Shown here one piece after another: positions 31,622 through 41,475 of a stretch of DNA of 64,000 nt. Source of the stretch: Saccharomycopsis fibuligera x Saccharomycopsis cf. fibuligera (Eukaryota; Ascomycota; Saccharomycetes; Ascoideales; Saccharomycopsidaceae); NCBI GenBank assembly GCA_001936135.1, contig CP012816.1:3531501-3595500 (forward strand). The letters are read 5' to 3'. Under the pieces are notes generated by a model. It saw nothing but the letters and a program-made list of their open reading frames with translations, was not told the DNA's origin and searched no databases. Position 1 is the stretch's first letter; each line of letters opens with the position of its first letter. Both the position numbers and the translations under genes were made by a program.

Positions 31622-34462
31622 TCAGACAACTCGACTATAAAGTCTATTTGCTCCACCAAGAGCCCCGCCCGCACCACCTAATGCATTCAGTGTAATGTCC
31701 AGCACCTCATTATGATGGTGTCTTCTAATTGCTCCCTTGCAATACTTATTCTCCGGCAAATCCCTCAATGAAACATCGGTACCAGCAATTCTTTCTGACC
31801 TTGGTAATACAGGATCCACCTGTGGTGCTTGCATTCTGATCTTTGGCTTTAATGCCTGTTTCTGTTGCTGTTGTGCGGTTTGATTAGCTCCGCCATTATT
31901 GGTAGCAACTTCATTATTCTGCAATGTTGAAGCAGACGGTATTGGAGATGGAGTTCCTTGGACTGTGCCTGCACCGGACTCATTCTCAGCCACAGTATCA
32001 TAATATGTATCATCTGCATTAGTTTCTTCAATCTCCTTAGCTCTACCATCGCCATGCTGTTGCAATTGCTGTTGTTGCAATTGCTGTTGCAACTGTGGCC
32101 GAGCATCTTGATCCCCTAATTGATTTGTTTTCACTTTATGTAACTTATCGCTAGAATGACATGAGTCCACTGAACCTTCTTCCGCAAGAGGAAATAACTC
32201 GGCTCCACCGTTAAGCTTTACAGCACTAGACTTGAGGCTCGAACTCAGTGAATGCGGTACTTGTGCAGCAATAGATGAAGAATTCACTGGTGGCGGAGTA
32301 CCATCTTTTGCTTCTAATCCAGACTCAATCATCGATTTCTTGCCTGTAGCACTGGCTGTGCCTGTACCATTTTCAACGCTATACTCGTTAATATATCCAT
32401 TGCTATCGGTATTTGCATTAATAGGAGACCCATCCTTGGACCTACTGATGCTGTTATCACTGCTGCTATTATTATTGCTACTGTTATTTCCAGTAGCATT
32501 ATTAATAGTGCCATTTGCTGCGGCGGCGGCAATTTCAAGCATTGACTTCTTTGGTGGTTGTGGAGGAACTTGTTCTTGAGCTTGTGAAGTCTGAGAGTTT
32601 TGAGAACTTGAATTAAGAGACGTTTTGCTACCCTTCAACTCAATATTGGCAAGTTCTGAAGGTGCTGTTTTATCATGGAATAATTCGCTGGTAGTGCAGT
32701 GCTGTGACATCATCCTATCTAATAAACATTCTTCATCAAGCTCACTGTGGCACATTTCCAAATTGAGAAACCATTTGTCCTCAAACAAATCTCTAAGAGT
32801 GTATCGTGTTTTTGGATCTGGATCACATAGTCTCCAAGCAACTCTACTGGCACCTGGATCATGAAAACCTTGACCAAACTTGTATTCAACTCCTGGGCCT
32901 TTGATCCTTTCTCTTCTAAAAGTTGGATTTTTGGAAACAAACTGACTATAAGCAGTAGTGTACTCTCTGTATAAACTGTCACTTCCCAACGCTTCCATGA
33001 AAGGCGTAGCTTGATAAGTCATACAAAACAACAACATCCCTAACCCCCAACAGTCCATCTTGAAAGGATCATATCTTGGCAAATTTGGATCATCCTTCAA
33101 TTTCCTATTCCATGATTTAAAGTACATAACTTCAGGAGGAGCATATGGTGGCGATCCAACGAATGAGGTTGACAATTTAACATCAGATTTAAAATCACCT
33201 GGCACAACATGTCCATCAGTGCTAACTCCAAAATCAGTCAACTTCACCACACCATTTTCCGTTATTAAAACGTTTTCCGGCTTTAAATCCCTATGCACAA
33301 TATCATTATCATGAATAAACTTTACCCCTAGAGCAATTTGTTTAAAAATACAAAATTTTTCTTCACTTTTGGTAGATTTCCATCCTGATCTTTGAATTAA
33401 ACTAAACAAATCACCGCCTTTGCAGTATTCTAAGACAAAGCCCCAGCCTCGTTGTAAATTGGATATTGATGGAACCCTAACCAAAGCAAATGTGCTAACA
33501 ATATGTGGGTACGATGACAATGACTTGGCGATAATATATTCCTTGACGCATCGCGTGTAAAAATCTTGTGGAGTTTCATTTTTAAATAAGGTGAATTTTT
33601 TCAATGCAAATACCTTTTTATCACTTCTCCTAACAATGGTTCGCACGGATGAAGAAGCACCATCCCCCAATTTTTTGTTTTTACTTGAGTCAGCATCTGG
33701 TAGTATGTATTCAGCATACAAGTCAATGTTTTCTTGTTGAAGTTTTTCTGGAAGATAATCGTTTGGAATCTCTATCGGCAACGGTAACAATCCCTGTTTC
33801 TCTTCTGAATATTGTGAAGAGCTGGTATTCATTGTAGTGTGGTTAGTGGTTCCGTAATGGGAGTAGCCATAATGCGATCCACTGGAATAATTGGTGATAC
33901 TCGACACACCATATGGGTTATACACTATAGAAGGCTTCTTCCTTATTGGAGCTGCATCAATAGATGGTAATGGTTTAGGTGCTGATTGGGGAGCTGCAGG
34001 GGTTGTCGGAGCTTGAGTGGAATGTGTTTGAGGGCTGCCATCATGGGTTATTCTTCTTGTCATTTGATTAATTTTTCCAGGAGCATGAGTAATAGGGCCG
34101 CTGCTTTGATTGTTATTTCTTGAAGAAAGTGGTATATCAAAGGTACTGTGCAATCGGCGGTCCGACTTGCTAAGCGGCTTCAAATTACCAAGGGAGACAC
34201 TTTCTGAATGTTTTCTTTGCTTTTGATGTTGTTCTTTAAAGGAGCATGAATTAGAGGGAGAATCTGAATCGCCAATTTTTGTGTGTTGCAAATCAGACAT
34301 TGAAGCAGTACTTCGTGATTGATGTAAATTGTCTCCGGCATTTTTTTCTGATTTTGACGAACTGTTCCTTTTAAAGAGGTGATGGCGACCACTATCACTG
34401 TCATGTTCAGGCGAAGCACTGCCTTTATCCTTTTTATGATGAAAGATACCTTTGAAAGGCAT
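31622..34462 (-). CDS. HRK1-like protein kinase of the NPR1/HAL5 family
   Basis: A 946-residue Ser/Thr kinase. The catalytic domain spans about 261-566: glycine loop LGDGASSSV (265-273), Lys288 in VFALKKF, HRDLKPEN at 390-397, DFG at 410-412 and PPE at 442-444 in place of APE. The segment GPGVEYKFGQGFHDPGASRVAWRLCDPDPKTRYTLRDLFEDKWF is typical of the fungal Hrk1/Sat4/Hal5 group, which regulates plasma-membrane transporters and the Pma1 proton pump. The N-terminal 260 residues are Ser-rich, and residues 600-900 are low-complexity with Asn, Gln and Ser. Closest by memory is Hrk1, but Sat4, Rtk1 and Npr1 are not excluded. The C-terminus LYSRVV is short and basic. Confidence 0.85.
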   Translation of the reverse strand: MPFKGIFHHKKDKGSASPEHDSDSGRHHLFKRNSSSKSEKNAGDNLHQSRSTASMSDLQHTKIGDSDSPSNSCSFKEQHQKQRKHSESVSLGNLKPLSKSDRRLHSTFDIPLSSRNNNQSSGPITHAPGKINQMTRRITHDGSPQTHSTQAPTTPAAPQSAPKPLPSIDAAPIRKKPSIVYNPYGVSSITNYSSGSHYGYSHYGTTNHTTMNTSSSQYSEEKQGLLPLPIEIPNDYLPEKLQQENIDLYAEYILPDADSSKNKKLGDGASSSVRTIVRRSDKKVFALKKFTLFKNETPQDFYTRCVKEYIIAKSLSSYPHIVSTFALVRVPSISNLQRGWGFVLEYCKGGDLFSLIQRSGWKSTKSEEKFCIFKQIALGVKFIHDNDIVHRDLKPENVLITENGVVKLTDFGVSTDGHVVPGDFKSDVKLSTSFVGSPPYAPPEVMYFKSWNRKLKDDPNLPRYDPFKMDCWGLGMLLFCMTYQATPFMEALGSDSLYREYTTAYSQFVSKNPTFRRERIKGPGVEYKFGQGFHDPGASRVAWRLCDPDPKTRYTLRDLFEDKWFLNLEMCHSELDEECLLDRMMSQHCTTSELFHDKTAPSELANIELKGSKTSLNSSSQNSQTSQAQEQVPPQPPKKSMLEIAAAAANGTINNATGNNSSNNNSSSDNSISRSKDGSPINANTDSNGYINEYSVENGTGTASATGKKSMIESGLEAKDGTPPPVNSSSIAAQVPHSLSSSLKSSAVKLNGGAELFPLAEEGSVDSCHSSDKLHKVKTNQLGDQDARPQLQQQLQQQQLQQHGDGRAKEIEETNADDTYYDTVAENESGAGTVQGTPSPIPSASTLQNNEVATNNGGANQTAQQQQKQALKPKIRMQAPQVDPVLPRSERIAGTDVSLRDLPENKYCKGAIRRHHHNEVLDITLNALGGAGGALGGANRLYSRVV

Positions 34463-35255
34463 AGTTTCTTGTCAGCACGTGGTGCTGTTTTTAATACTGA
34501 TTGGATAAGAAATGTAGCTGAGGACTAAAATGTAAGACAGGAACAAATAACGACAAAAAATATATATAACAATTGGGTATAGAGTGTTTTGAAGGCGCTA
34601 AAAATAAAAAATAAAAAATACTCGATGTTACTGTCTCCCTGGACTGCTGCTGTAGTTGAGCAGAATAGCTTTCTGACTGAAACAAGATCAGGATTGTTGA
34701 AACAGGAAGTGTTGGTTTGGGATAAGCGCGACAAGAAGAAAGGAAAAAATCAAAAAAATACAGAAACTATAATACAGGCAGCACTGAGTTTTTACAGAGA
34801 ATTGCAATCACGTGGGGAAGAACTAGCTCAAATTGGTTACTATATATACCACAAAGTAGAGAGACTGCTGGGAATCCTGTCTAAGAAACAATTCGTGGTG
34901 GATGCTTATCATCTCGATAGTATGTTTGTCCTGGTGATGTTATTATTGTTCCTTATTTGCAAAAATATATGGCTGGTATGGCAAATACAAGGGAATCTTT
35001 ACCGAAGGATTACACAGTCCCTTTGACATATACGGAATAGGTTCCCGAAGTCCCCTCGAGCAAGAGTTCGCATCTATATAGAGCCTTTTGAACGCCCCGA
35101 TCCAAGTAAAGCTCGCTACAGTCACCGATTACGATTCAATACCAATAATCCAGCACAGTGTTTGCCATATTTTCCTCGAAAGAGCCAAAAAGGTTTGGGC
35201 CGAGAAAGTTGTGATCAAAAAGCAACCAATAAAAAAATACCAAGAAATCTCTCGG

Positions 35256-35287
<32 letters not shown>

Positions 35288-36073
35288 GAAACAAGCAGAA
35301 TCTGTCGCTTTTGAGTGGTAAACGGTCTAGCAAGGCAGCCCAGTACAAACAATAAGACACAAACTGATGGCCATTGCTGCCTCAAAAACGTTTTCAATTC
35401 TTCAGTTTTGGACAGGTGTAAACACATGGCTCCATTGATGTATTACTTCCTTCAGTTTTATTCAGGAGAGTCGGATATACAAAATTCATACATATGCACC
35501 AGCGCTTAGTGCAGGAAAAAAAAAATTAGTGGCGGACCTAAAAACCATCGGCTGCTGAGCGGCTCGGAGCGGTCTTGAAAGCGTTATAGCGCTCATCTCG
35601 TCATTCAATAAAATACTTATGTTCGTACGCATACACTCAACATTTCTGATCGTGAGGTGCACTGGTGATGTTCTTTTTTTTCTTTCTCCCTGGTAATTAT
35701 GCTCGTAGGATACCCATGCCATTTGTAGTGATCACTAGTATTGCCTGACAATAGGCTAACTACGCAGTTGCGCGTTGGCCTGAGGGATCTCATTTATAAA
35801 CAATTAACCCTGGGAAAGTTTCTCCAAAATGTCGGACTATACGTTCTTGCACTTCCATATGCTTATCATCGCGTCATATTGCATGTACGGTTCAATTTGG
35901 CAGGAAGAAAAAACAGCAATTAACTGCTAACGAAAAATGAAATAAAAATAAAGGAGAGGAGGCGTGTTACGCGTGCTTGGCTAGTCAACGTAATATTGCC
36001 ATCGCTTTTTGCTAGGCTAAAGTTCACGATAATCAAAAATAAATTAACTCCTTAATATAAAATAGAATAAGGA
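34463..36073. other. Divergent region between the kinase and the J-protein gene
   Basis: About 1.6 kb. It contains one doubtful open frame (34625-35026) and a run of 30 A at 35256-35285. Otherwise nothing is recognised. Confidence 0.5.
34625..35026 (+). CDS. Doubtful 133-residue open frame with one hydrophobic segment
   Basis: Starts at ATG 34625, head to head with the kinase gene. The sequence is mixed and not low-complexity, with a hydrophobic stretch FVLVMLLLFLICKNIWLVW near residues 100-118. I know no family for it, and one frame of this length is expected by chance in a window this size. Confidence 0.2.
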   Translation: MLLSPWTAAVVEQNSFLTETRSGLLKQEVLVWDKRDKKKGKNQKNTETIIQAALSFYRELQSRGEELAQIGYYIYHKVERLLGILSKKQFVVDAYHLDSMFVLVMLLLFLICKNIWLVWQIQGNLYRRITQSL

Positions 36074-36964
36074 ATGTCAGTTCCATTTCCAGGCATTAAG
36101 CCATACAAGGTCCTTGGGGTAGCTGAAGACGCTGCCCCAGCAGAAATCAAAAAAGCGTACCGCAAGCTTTGTTTAAAATATCATCCAGATAAGTTAGTAG
36201 GCAAACCAGAGAAAGAGCAGGAAACATCAAAAGTCAAATTTCAAGAAGTTTCATTTGCATATGCTATCCTCAGTGATGTGAAAAGACGTAAAAGATACGA
36301 TGATACGGGCTCTGTAGCAGAATTTTGTGCCGATGAAGATGGCGATTTTGATTGGAAAGATTTTTTTAACAATATGAAAGAAAATCAGATTACCGCAGAA
36401 CTTATAGAACAAGACAAAAAAAATTACCAGAGTAGTAAGGAGGAACTTGATGATATTGTGGACACATTCCAATACTACGAAGGACATTTCTTAAGATTAT
36501 TTGAATCAATACCGCATTTGGAATTCACTAAGAATGAAGAATTGCGTATTTTCGACATCATACAAGATCAGATAAGCAAAGGAACGATATCAGGAGACTA
36601 TAAGCACTGGAAACTATATGTTAAGAATCGAGACAAAAATGTGAAAAAGCAGTTAAAGCGTGCTGGTAAGGAAGCCAAAGAAGCAGAAGCATTGAAACAA
36701 AAGTTAAACTTGAAGAATAAAAAACTTGATACGGAAGGAGATTTAAAGCTGCTTATTCAAAAGAAGAACTCAAACAAATTTGATAGCATGATCAGCAACT
36801 TGGAGAAGAAGTACGGTTCTAGTAAAATTACAAAGGGCAAAGTCAAAGGTTCGAAGGGCAGTCGTAAAACGGAAAAGAGAAGCACACATAAGGAGTTAGA
36901 TGAAATGGATGACGAAACATTTGAAGCAGTCCAAGCAAAGCTTTTAAAGAAAAGCAATATGTGA
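36074..36964 (+). CDS. DNAJC9-type J-domain protein
   Basis: A 296-residue protein. The J domain occupies residues 8-78, with [21 protein letters not shown], the HPD motif in KYHPDK (36-41) that stimulates Hsp70, and [17 protein letters not shown]. The middle matches human DNAJC9 closely in order: [23 protein letters not shown] for [39 protein letters not shown] for EPRIRNIIQQAIDAG, and a Lys/Glu-rich helix with [14 protein letters not shown]. Human DNAJC9 is a histone H3-H4 chaperone that brings Hsp70 to histones. The C-terminus is Lys/Ser-rich. I know of no clear S. cerevisiae orthologue. It is not Cwc23, which diverges after the J domain. Confidence 0.85.
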   Translation: [296 protein letters not shown]

Positions 36965-37177
36965 TGGATCGTTCGATAAGGAACTGATTGATGATTGAAT
37001 CTTACTACAAGATTTTTTTGTTGAGATGACTGTGTATTATACTGATTATTATAAAATTGTATGCAACGCGTATAATCATGTAGCAAAATATTCACCTGTG
37101 ATTCAATACGTTAATAAATTGAGCTCAATATATGAATAATTCACTGGTAACTTCATAAAAAAAGTGAAGTCATTAAC

Positions 37178-37182
37178 AAAAA
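37178..37182 (-). terminator. Pol III terminator of tRNA-Met
   Basis: TTTTT on the minus strand, four bases after the discriminator base. Confidence 0.8.
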
Positions 37183-37186
37183 TGAG

Positions 37187-37273
37187 TGCTCTCGGCGAGA
37201 GTCGAACTCGCGATCTTCAGATTTCTCTGGTTCAGTATGAGACTGACGCCTTAACCAACTGGGCCACGAGAAC
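37187..37273 (-). tRNA. Elongator tRNA-Met (CAU) with a 13-nt intron
   Basis: Acceptor GTTCTCG pairs with CGAGAGC and discriminator A73. The D arm is GCCCAGTTGGTTAAGGC. The anticodon stem TCAGT/TCTGA encloses the loop CTCATAA once 13 nt (37235-37223) are removed at the usual site one base 3' of the anticodon. The T arm is GCGAG TTCGACT CTCGC. The anticodon stem and loop equal those of S. cerevisiae elongator tRNA-Met, which has no intron. A T5 terminator follows. Confidence 0.93.
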
Positions 37274-39819
37274 AGCACTGCTTTGTATAACATAAAAGTA
37301 GTGTGACCACTGTCTAAGCTTTAATATACTGGTATTCTAGATTGATCCTTAAACCGTTGGTTCTTCTTGAATCAATATTTTCTGTCTAGTCTCTAACTCT
37401 GTAATCTCGTACAGCTGTTAGAATACTTCTAACTTTCAGGATGCTTCTGTATATCAAGATATTTGTTCTTATCTTCAAATTCCTTGTATTATTCTGATCC
37501 CTTTAACTAAAATATAATAATTATATAACGATGTTGGGCTGAACCGTATATAAATAATAAGTAGGCTGAACAAAACACATATTAGCGTTAAACTGTTAGT
37601 ATTAGTAGAATGCAAATCAAGGTGAAATAAGCATTACAGAAATTTGCATATAGTAGAGCATAAAAGTAGTTGATAGAAAATGTTCGACAGACACCACAAG
37701 TATAGATCTTAATCTTCTTCATTAAAAAATGAGGTATTCTTCAGTGGATCTAATTAAGAAGATAGTCAGTAGAATAGACAAGCAACCACTTTTTGTTAAT
37801 AGTAAGCTCGCCTTCTAGTCATAAATACAAACAAAGAAAGTCACTGTACACAGATCAGGATTTCGGTGTTCCATATCTCTATGCCTTGGTAATTTTTTCT
37901 CCCCTTTAAATTGTCAAAAATGGCGGATACCTAAATACTTTATTCATAAATGTCTCTGTAAAGACGATATCCTATTATACCCATGTGAATACTTATTTCT
38001 GGTCTTTCATCTGTCTGGCCCTCTCTCTTTGACCCTCGTGAACCTCATTCTTAGATTCCTGCATGTTATGCTAGGATTGAATATAAACTCTAAAGTTAAA
38101 AGACAAATTAATTCTTAACCAAAAATAGCACAGACAGAAAATTAATTAGTCCGGACTATTAGTAAGCAGTTATTGTTCAAAAATAGTTATATTGCATTGT
38201 GTACAAAAAAAAATATTAATCCAAATTTAAATAAGAGTATACATAATTTGAAGGGTAGATATATTTATGCAGCTATGACTATGTGTACATGGTCAATGTA
38301 CCTCTAAATAAGTAGGCACGGGCGTATGACATTAAAATTAATTAATTAACTATAGCATTTGTCACACTGCGGTTCCCAAATACTTTGTTATATTTTGTAT
38401 ACTGGTAATAAGCGAAAGCTTCCGATATTGACTGAAATTGTTTCTGAAGGGGTTCAATAAGGAGAAAGAAGTGGAAAACATCATTATGTGTGCTGGATTA
38501 CTCATTTACCTAAGTGAACTTTCCCTTTAAACTATTTTACGAATTCTAGGTTTTTCATTCATTCAAACATTTAGCCGGTCATTCAGTGTCAGCTAGACAA
38601 GAAATTAATTAGCTTATTCATAGTTACAGTATGCTGTGTTTAAAACTAGTTTTTGCTGCCTCTTTTACTTTACTTATTATGCTACTTATTTCCTTAAGTC
38701 TGACATGACTAACTAAATATGGCTTAACTTTTTTTTTCTTTGCAAGAAAAAAAACACCGACTTGCATAATATTGACCCGTAATTTTTACAATGAAGATAA
38801 GAATGCAGTCGCGATTCTGCGCAAGGATTGAGATTGATTTTGTACAAAATATAGTAACAGTGATGGTGAAGAGATAGCGGAGAAGTACACTATAGTAGGA
38901 GGAAAAAGGGCGTCGATAGTTAGTTGGAACGATAAGACGTGCGTATGGATGCATTTCTGTTCGCCAATTAACACAAATAATAAGATAAGCAGATACAAAA
39001 GAAAAAAAAATCATCACTAAGGTGGCGCTCGGACTCCTTGCCTTGATAATAGGGAGAGAAGATTTTAATCGAAATTGACAGTCCTTCAGTTTTTCCTATG
39101 TCTGGTTATTGAACTCAATACAGTCATTATTCATTCGTACTTACTGAAATTATTGTAAAGACTTAAAGAAACTGAAGCAAACAACAGCAATTGAGATAAA
39201 TTATTACAGTATTAAAAATAGAAGAGAAGTCAAAAGCGTATAATACAAGCGGCACCAAGGAAGAACGAAAAGTGATGGTTAGAGGTAAATGAGAAAGTGG
39301 GAGGTGAAAGAATGAGAGAATTTGGGAAAATACCTGAAAGAGAGAAGGGGAAGGAAACAATAATTAAACAAATTGTAGAAACACAAATAATAGAGAACTG
39401 TAAGACGAAAGAGTAAAGCTTATCTATCTAAACTGAGCAAAGAAGAGTAAGCAAAAAAACAAAAAAAAAAAAAAAAAACAAAAAAAAAAAAAAAAAAAAA
39501 CAGAATGTCTAGTAAGTAATGAAATTATAAGAAGCATCTCTATGGGAATCATTAAAAGCACAAAAACCACAAAGAGCAACTGAATATTATAAGTAAAAAG
39601 CATGAGCACAAAACGTAAAAAAGTGTCTAAACAAATAAAAAGGGAAAAGTAAAACATCGGCTCTAAACTACAAAAAAAAAAATTCAAAAAACTCAAAAAA
39701 GGTAATTAAAAGTGGGAAGAGTGTTTATGATAATAATTTGAGAGTGTAAATTCCTGAAAAAATGTAACTTTAGCAGGTCGTTATACGCATATATAAGCAT
39801 TGAAATCTCTTTCTCATCT
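37274..39819. other. AT-rich intergenic region upstream of tRNA-Met
   Basis: About 2.5 kb without a credible gene. It could hold eroded element ends: TGTTGGGCTG occurs at 37532, like the TGTTGG start of yeast LTRs, within the zone favoured by Ty insertion. I found no matching end or target duplication. A-rich tracts lie at about 39453-39501. Confidence 0.5.
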
Positions 39820-41475
39820 TCACTTAGCATTGTTTCGATTATTTTGCTGTTGTTGTTGGTCTTTTAAAACTGCCGCGCTCGCTAATGAATTGAGGGGATT
39901 GAAATGCTTGTCCCGCTGTTGTTGCTGGATATTTTTGGAATCTGAACTTGCGTTCGCGTTTATGTTTGCGTTTTCATTATTCACGTATTCAGAAGCTGTA
40001 TCATCGTCTCTATTCAAAATATTATCCTTACCTACCTGGAATCTAGCAAAATCTTGCATCGATTTGCTTTGAATAATTTCTGATCTTGCTCTAGAATGAC
40101 TAAAAAGTTTGCGCTTTGTTTTGTTGAGTAAATTGTTGCTCGCTTTTGACCCAGAAGCATCCTTAGTAGCGCTATTATTAGTGCTGCTTTTAGTAGGAGT
40201 ACTGGCACGAGCTGTCCCATTATTGGAAGGCTTCGTAACCTTAGACATGCTATTTGATCTGCTCATAATAGCTTCAGGATTAGACTTTCTTCTTTTATGA
40301 CCCGACGTAGAAGAGTCTGAATCATCTTTACTCTTTTGCTGCTCTTTGCGGATCATTGCAGCCGGATCTTCCAGTTGCCAATGGTGAAACTGGATGACAT
40401 GCTGAAATGAGCTCATGCCTACCGGTTCATTGTTTTTATTAGTTGGTATGGAAGGCTTTGCCTTAACTTGGTTAGGAGACACAACAATTCCGGGATTGTT
40501 TTGTGATCTTGTTGGTGATCGAGGAGTAGCAAAACTAGGAGACTGGTTAGGGGAGATTGGCTGCAAATTCAACAGTGACAGACTGTTAACGGTGGTATTA
40601 TTGAAAGTCACCGGATGTGATTCTGGAATTGTAGAATGAATTTTAGAAGGGAATTTGAAAGGTGATGAGTGGGTAATATATTGGCTGGTAATAGATTCAT
40701 TGTGTGGATTAGTACTTTTTGGTGACCTAAGGTTCAGTTTAGCATTTATGGGTGATGATGAGGCAATTAAAGTAGTATTGGCACTATTGTTATGTGTGTA
40801 CAAGTCCTTTGTTGAAGATATTGTAGTACCTCTTTGATGAGTTCTATATCCAGGGGTTGGGGGATTCTTCATTGTCAGATTGATGAAGCTTGAAGAAGGA
40901 CTCAATGTTTGAAAGCTACCGCTGTTGTTAGGGCTCATCAAAGAAGCACCTTGTCTTGAGGTGGCACTGGCAGCCCAGGGGCTAGCCGCAACTAGAGATG
41001 ACTGGCTAGCAGAAACAGGAATTTGAGCTGGTGGGGTACAAGTAGCAAACGATGGCTGCTGCTGGTATTGTATGTGCTGTTGATTCTGCAACTGTTGCTG
41101 CTGATCGCCACCAGTAAACAAATTAGGTATCAATGGGGGCGGTATTTTTGCATTTATCGAGTTTGACAATAGTTGTATACTTTTCTCCAAGTTTTCTAGC
41201 TTTATTTGTTCCTGTTTGGTTCTCTCTTGTTCTTGCTTTAATATGAGGAGTTCTGTTAAAGATGATTCGCCAAAAGGCCATTTGTCGATACCCTGAAGCA
41301 ACAGGCCAATAAGAGACCTGTCACCAGACGTATCAAGTTGAGGCTTTACATTTGATGATGTCAACGGTTTGGAAATGTGCTGGAGATTGAGCTTGTCATC
41401 GTTGCTGTTTTTAGTATTCTGACCACCGCTACCGCTATTGAGGCTATTATTGTTGTTGGTGATGTTGCTGCTCAT
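39820..41475 (-). CDS. Ser/Thr/Pro/Gln-rich protein, probable proline-directed kinase target, unknown family
   Basis: A 551-residue mostly disordered protein that I cannot assign. A short coiled-coil-like helix lies at about 74-108 (TELLILKQEQERTKQEQIKLENLEK). The region 175-335 has many SP and TP pairs (for example ATPRSPTRS), typical of CDK or MAP kinase targets. The most conserved-looking block is at 357-400: FQHVIQFHHWQLEDP followed by an acidic/Ser stretch and HKRRKSN, a likely nuclear signal. A basic KTKRKLFSHSRARSE follows near 450, and Gln/Asn tracts end the protein. It is likely nuclear and regulatory. Confidence 0.75.
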   Translation of the reverse strand: MSSNITNNNNSLNSGSGGQNTKNSNDDKLNLQHISKPLTSSNVKPQLDTSGDRSLIGLLLQGIDKWPFGESSLTELLILKQEQERTKQEQIKLENLEKSIQLLSNSINAKIPPPLIPNLFTGGDQQQQLQNQQHIQYQQQPSFATCTPPAQIPVSASQSSLVAASPWAASATSRQGASLMSPNNSGSFQTLSPSSSFINLTMKNPPTPGYRTHQRGTTISSTKDLYTHNNSANTTLIASSSPINAKLNLRSPKSTNPHNESITSQYITHSSPFKFPSKIHSTIPESHPVTFNNTTVNSLSLLNLQPISPNQSPSFATPRSPTRSQNNPGIVVSPNQVKAKPSIPTNKNNEPVGMSSFQHVIQFHHWQLEDPAAMIRKEQQKSKDDSDSSTSGHKRRKSNPEAIMSRSNSMSKVTKPSNNGTARASTPTKSSTNNSATKDASGSKASNNLLNKTKRKLFSHSRARSEIIQSKSMQDFARFQVGKDNILNRDDDTASEYVNNENANINANASSDSKNIQQQQRDKHFNPLNSLASAAVLKDQQQQQNNRNNAK

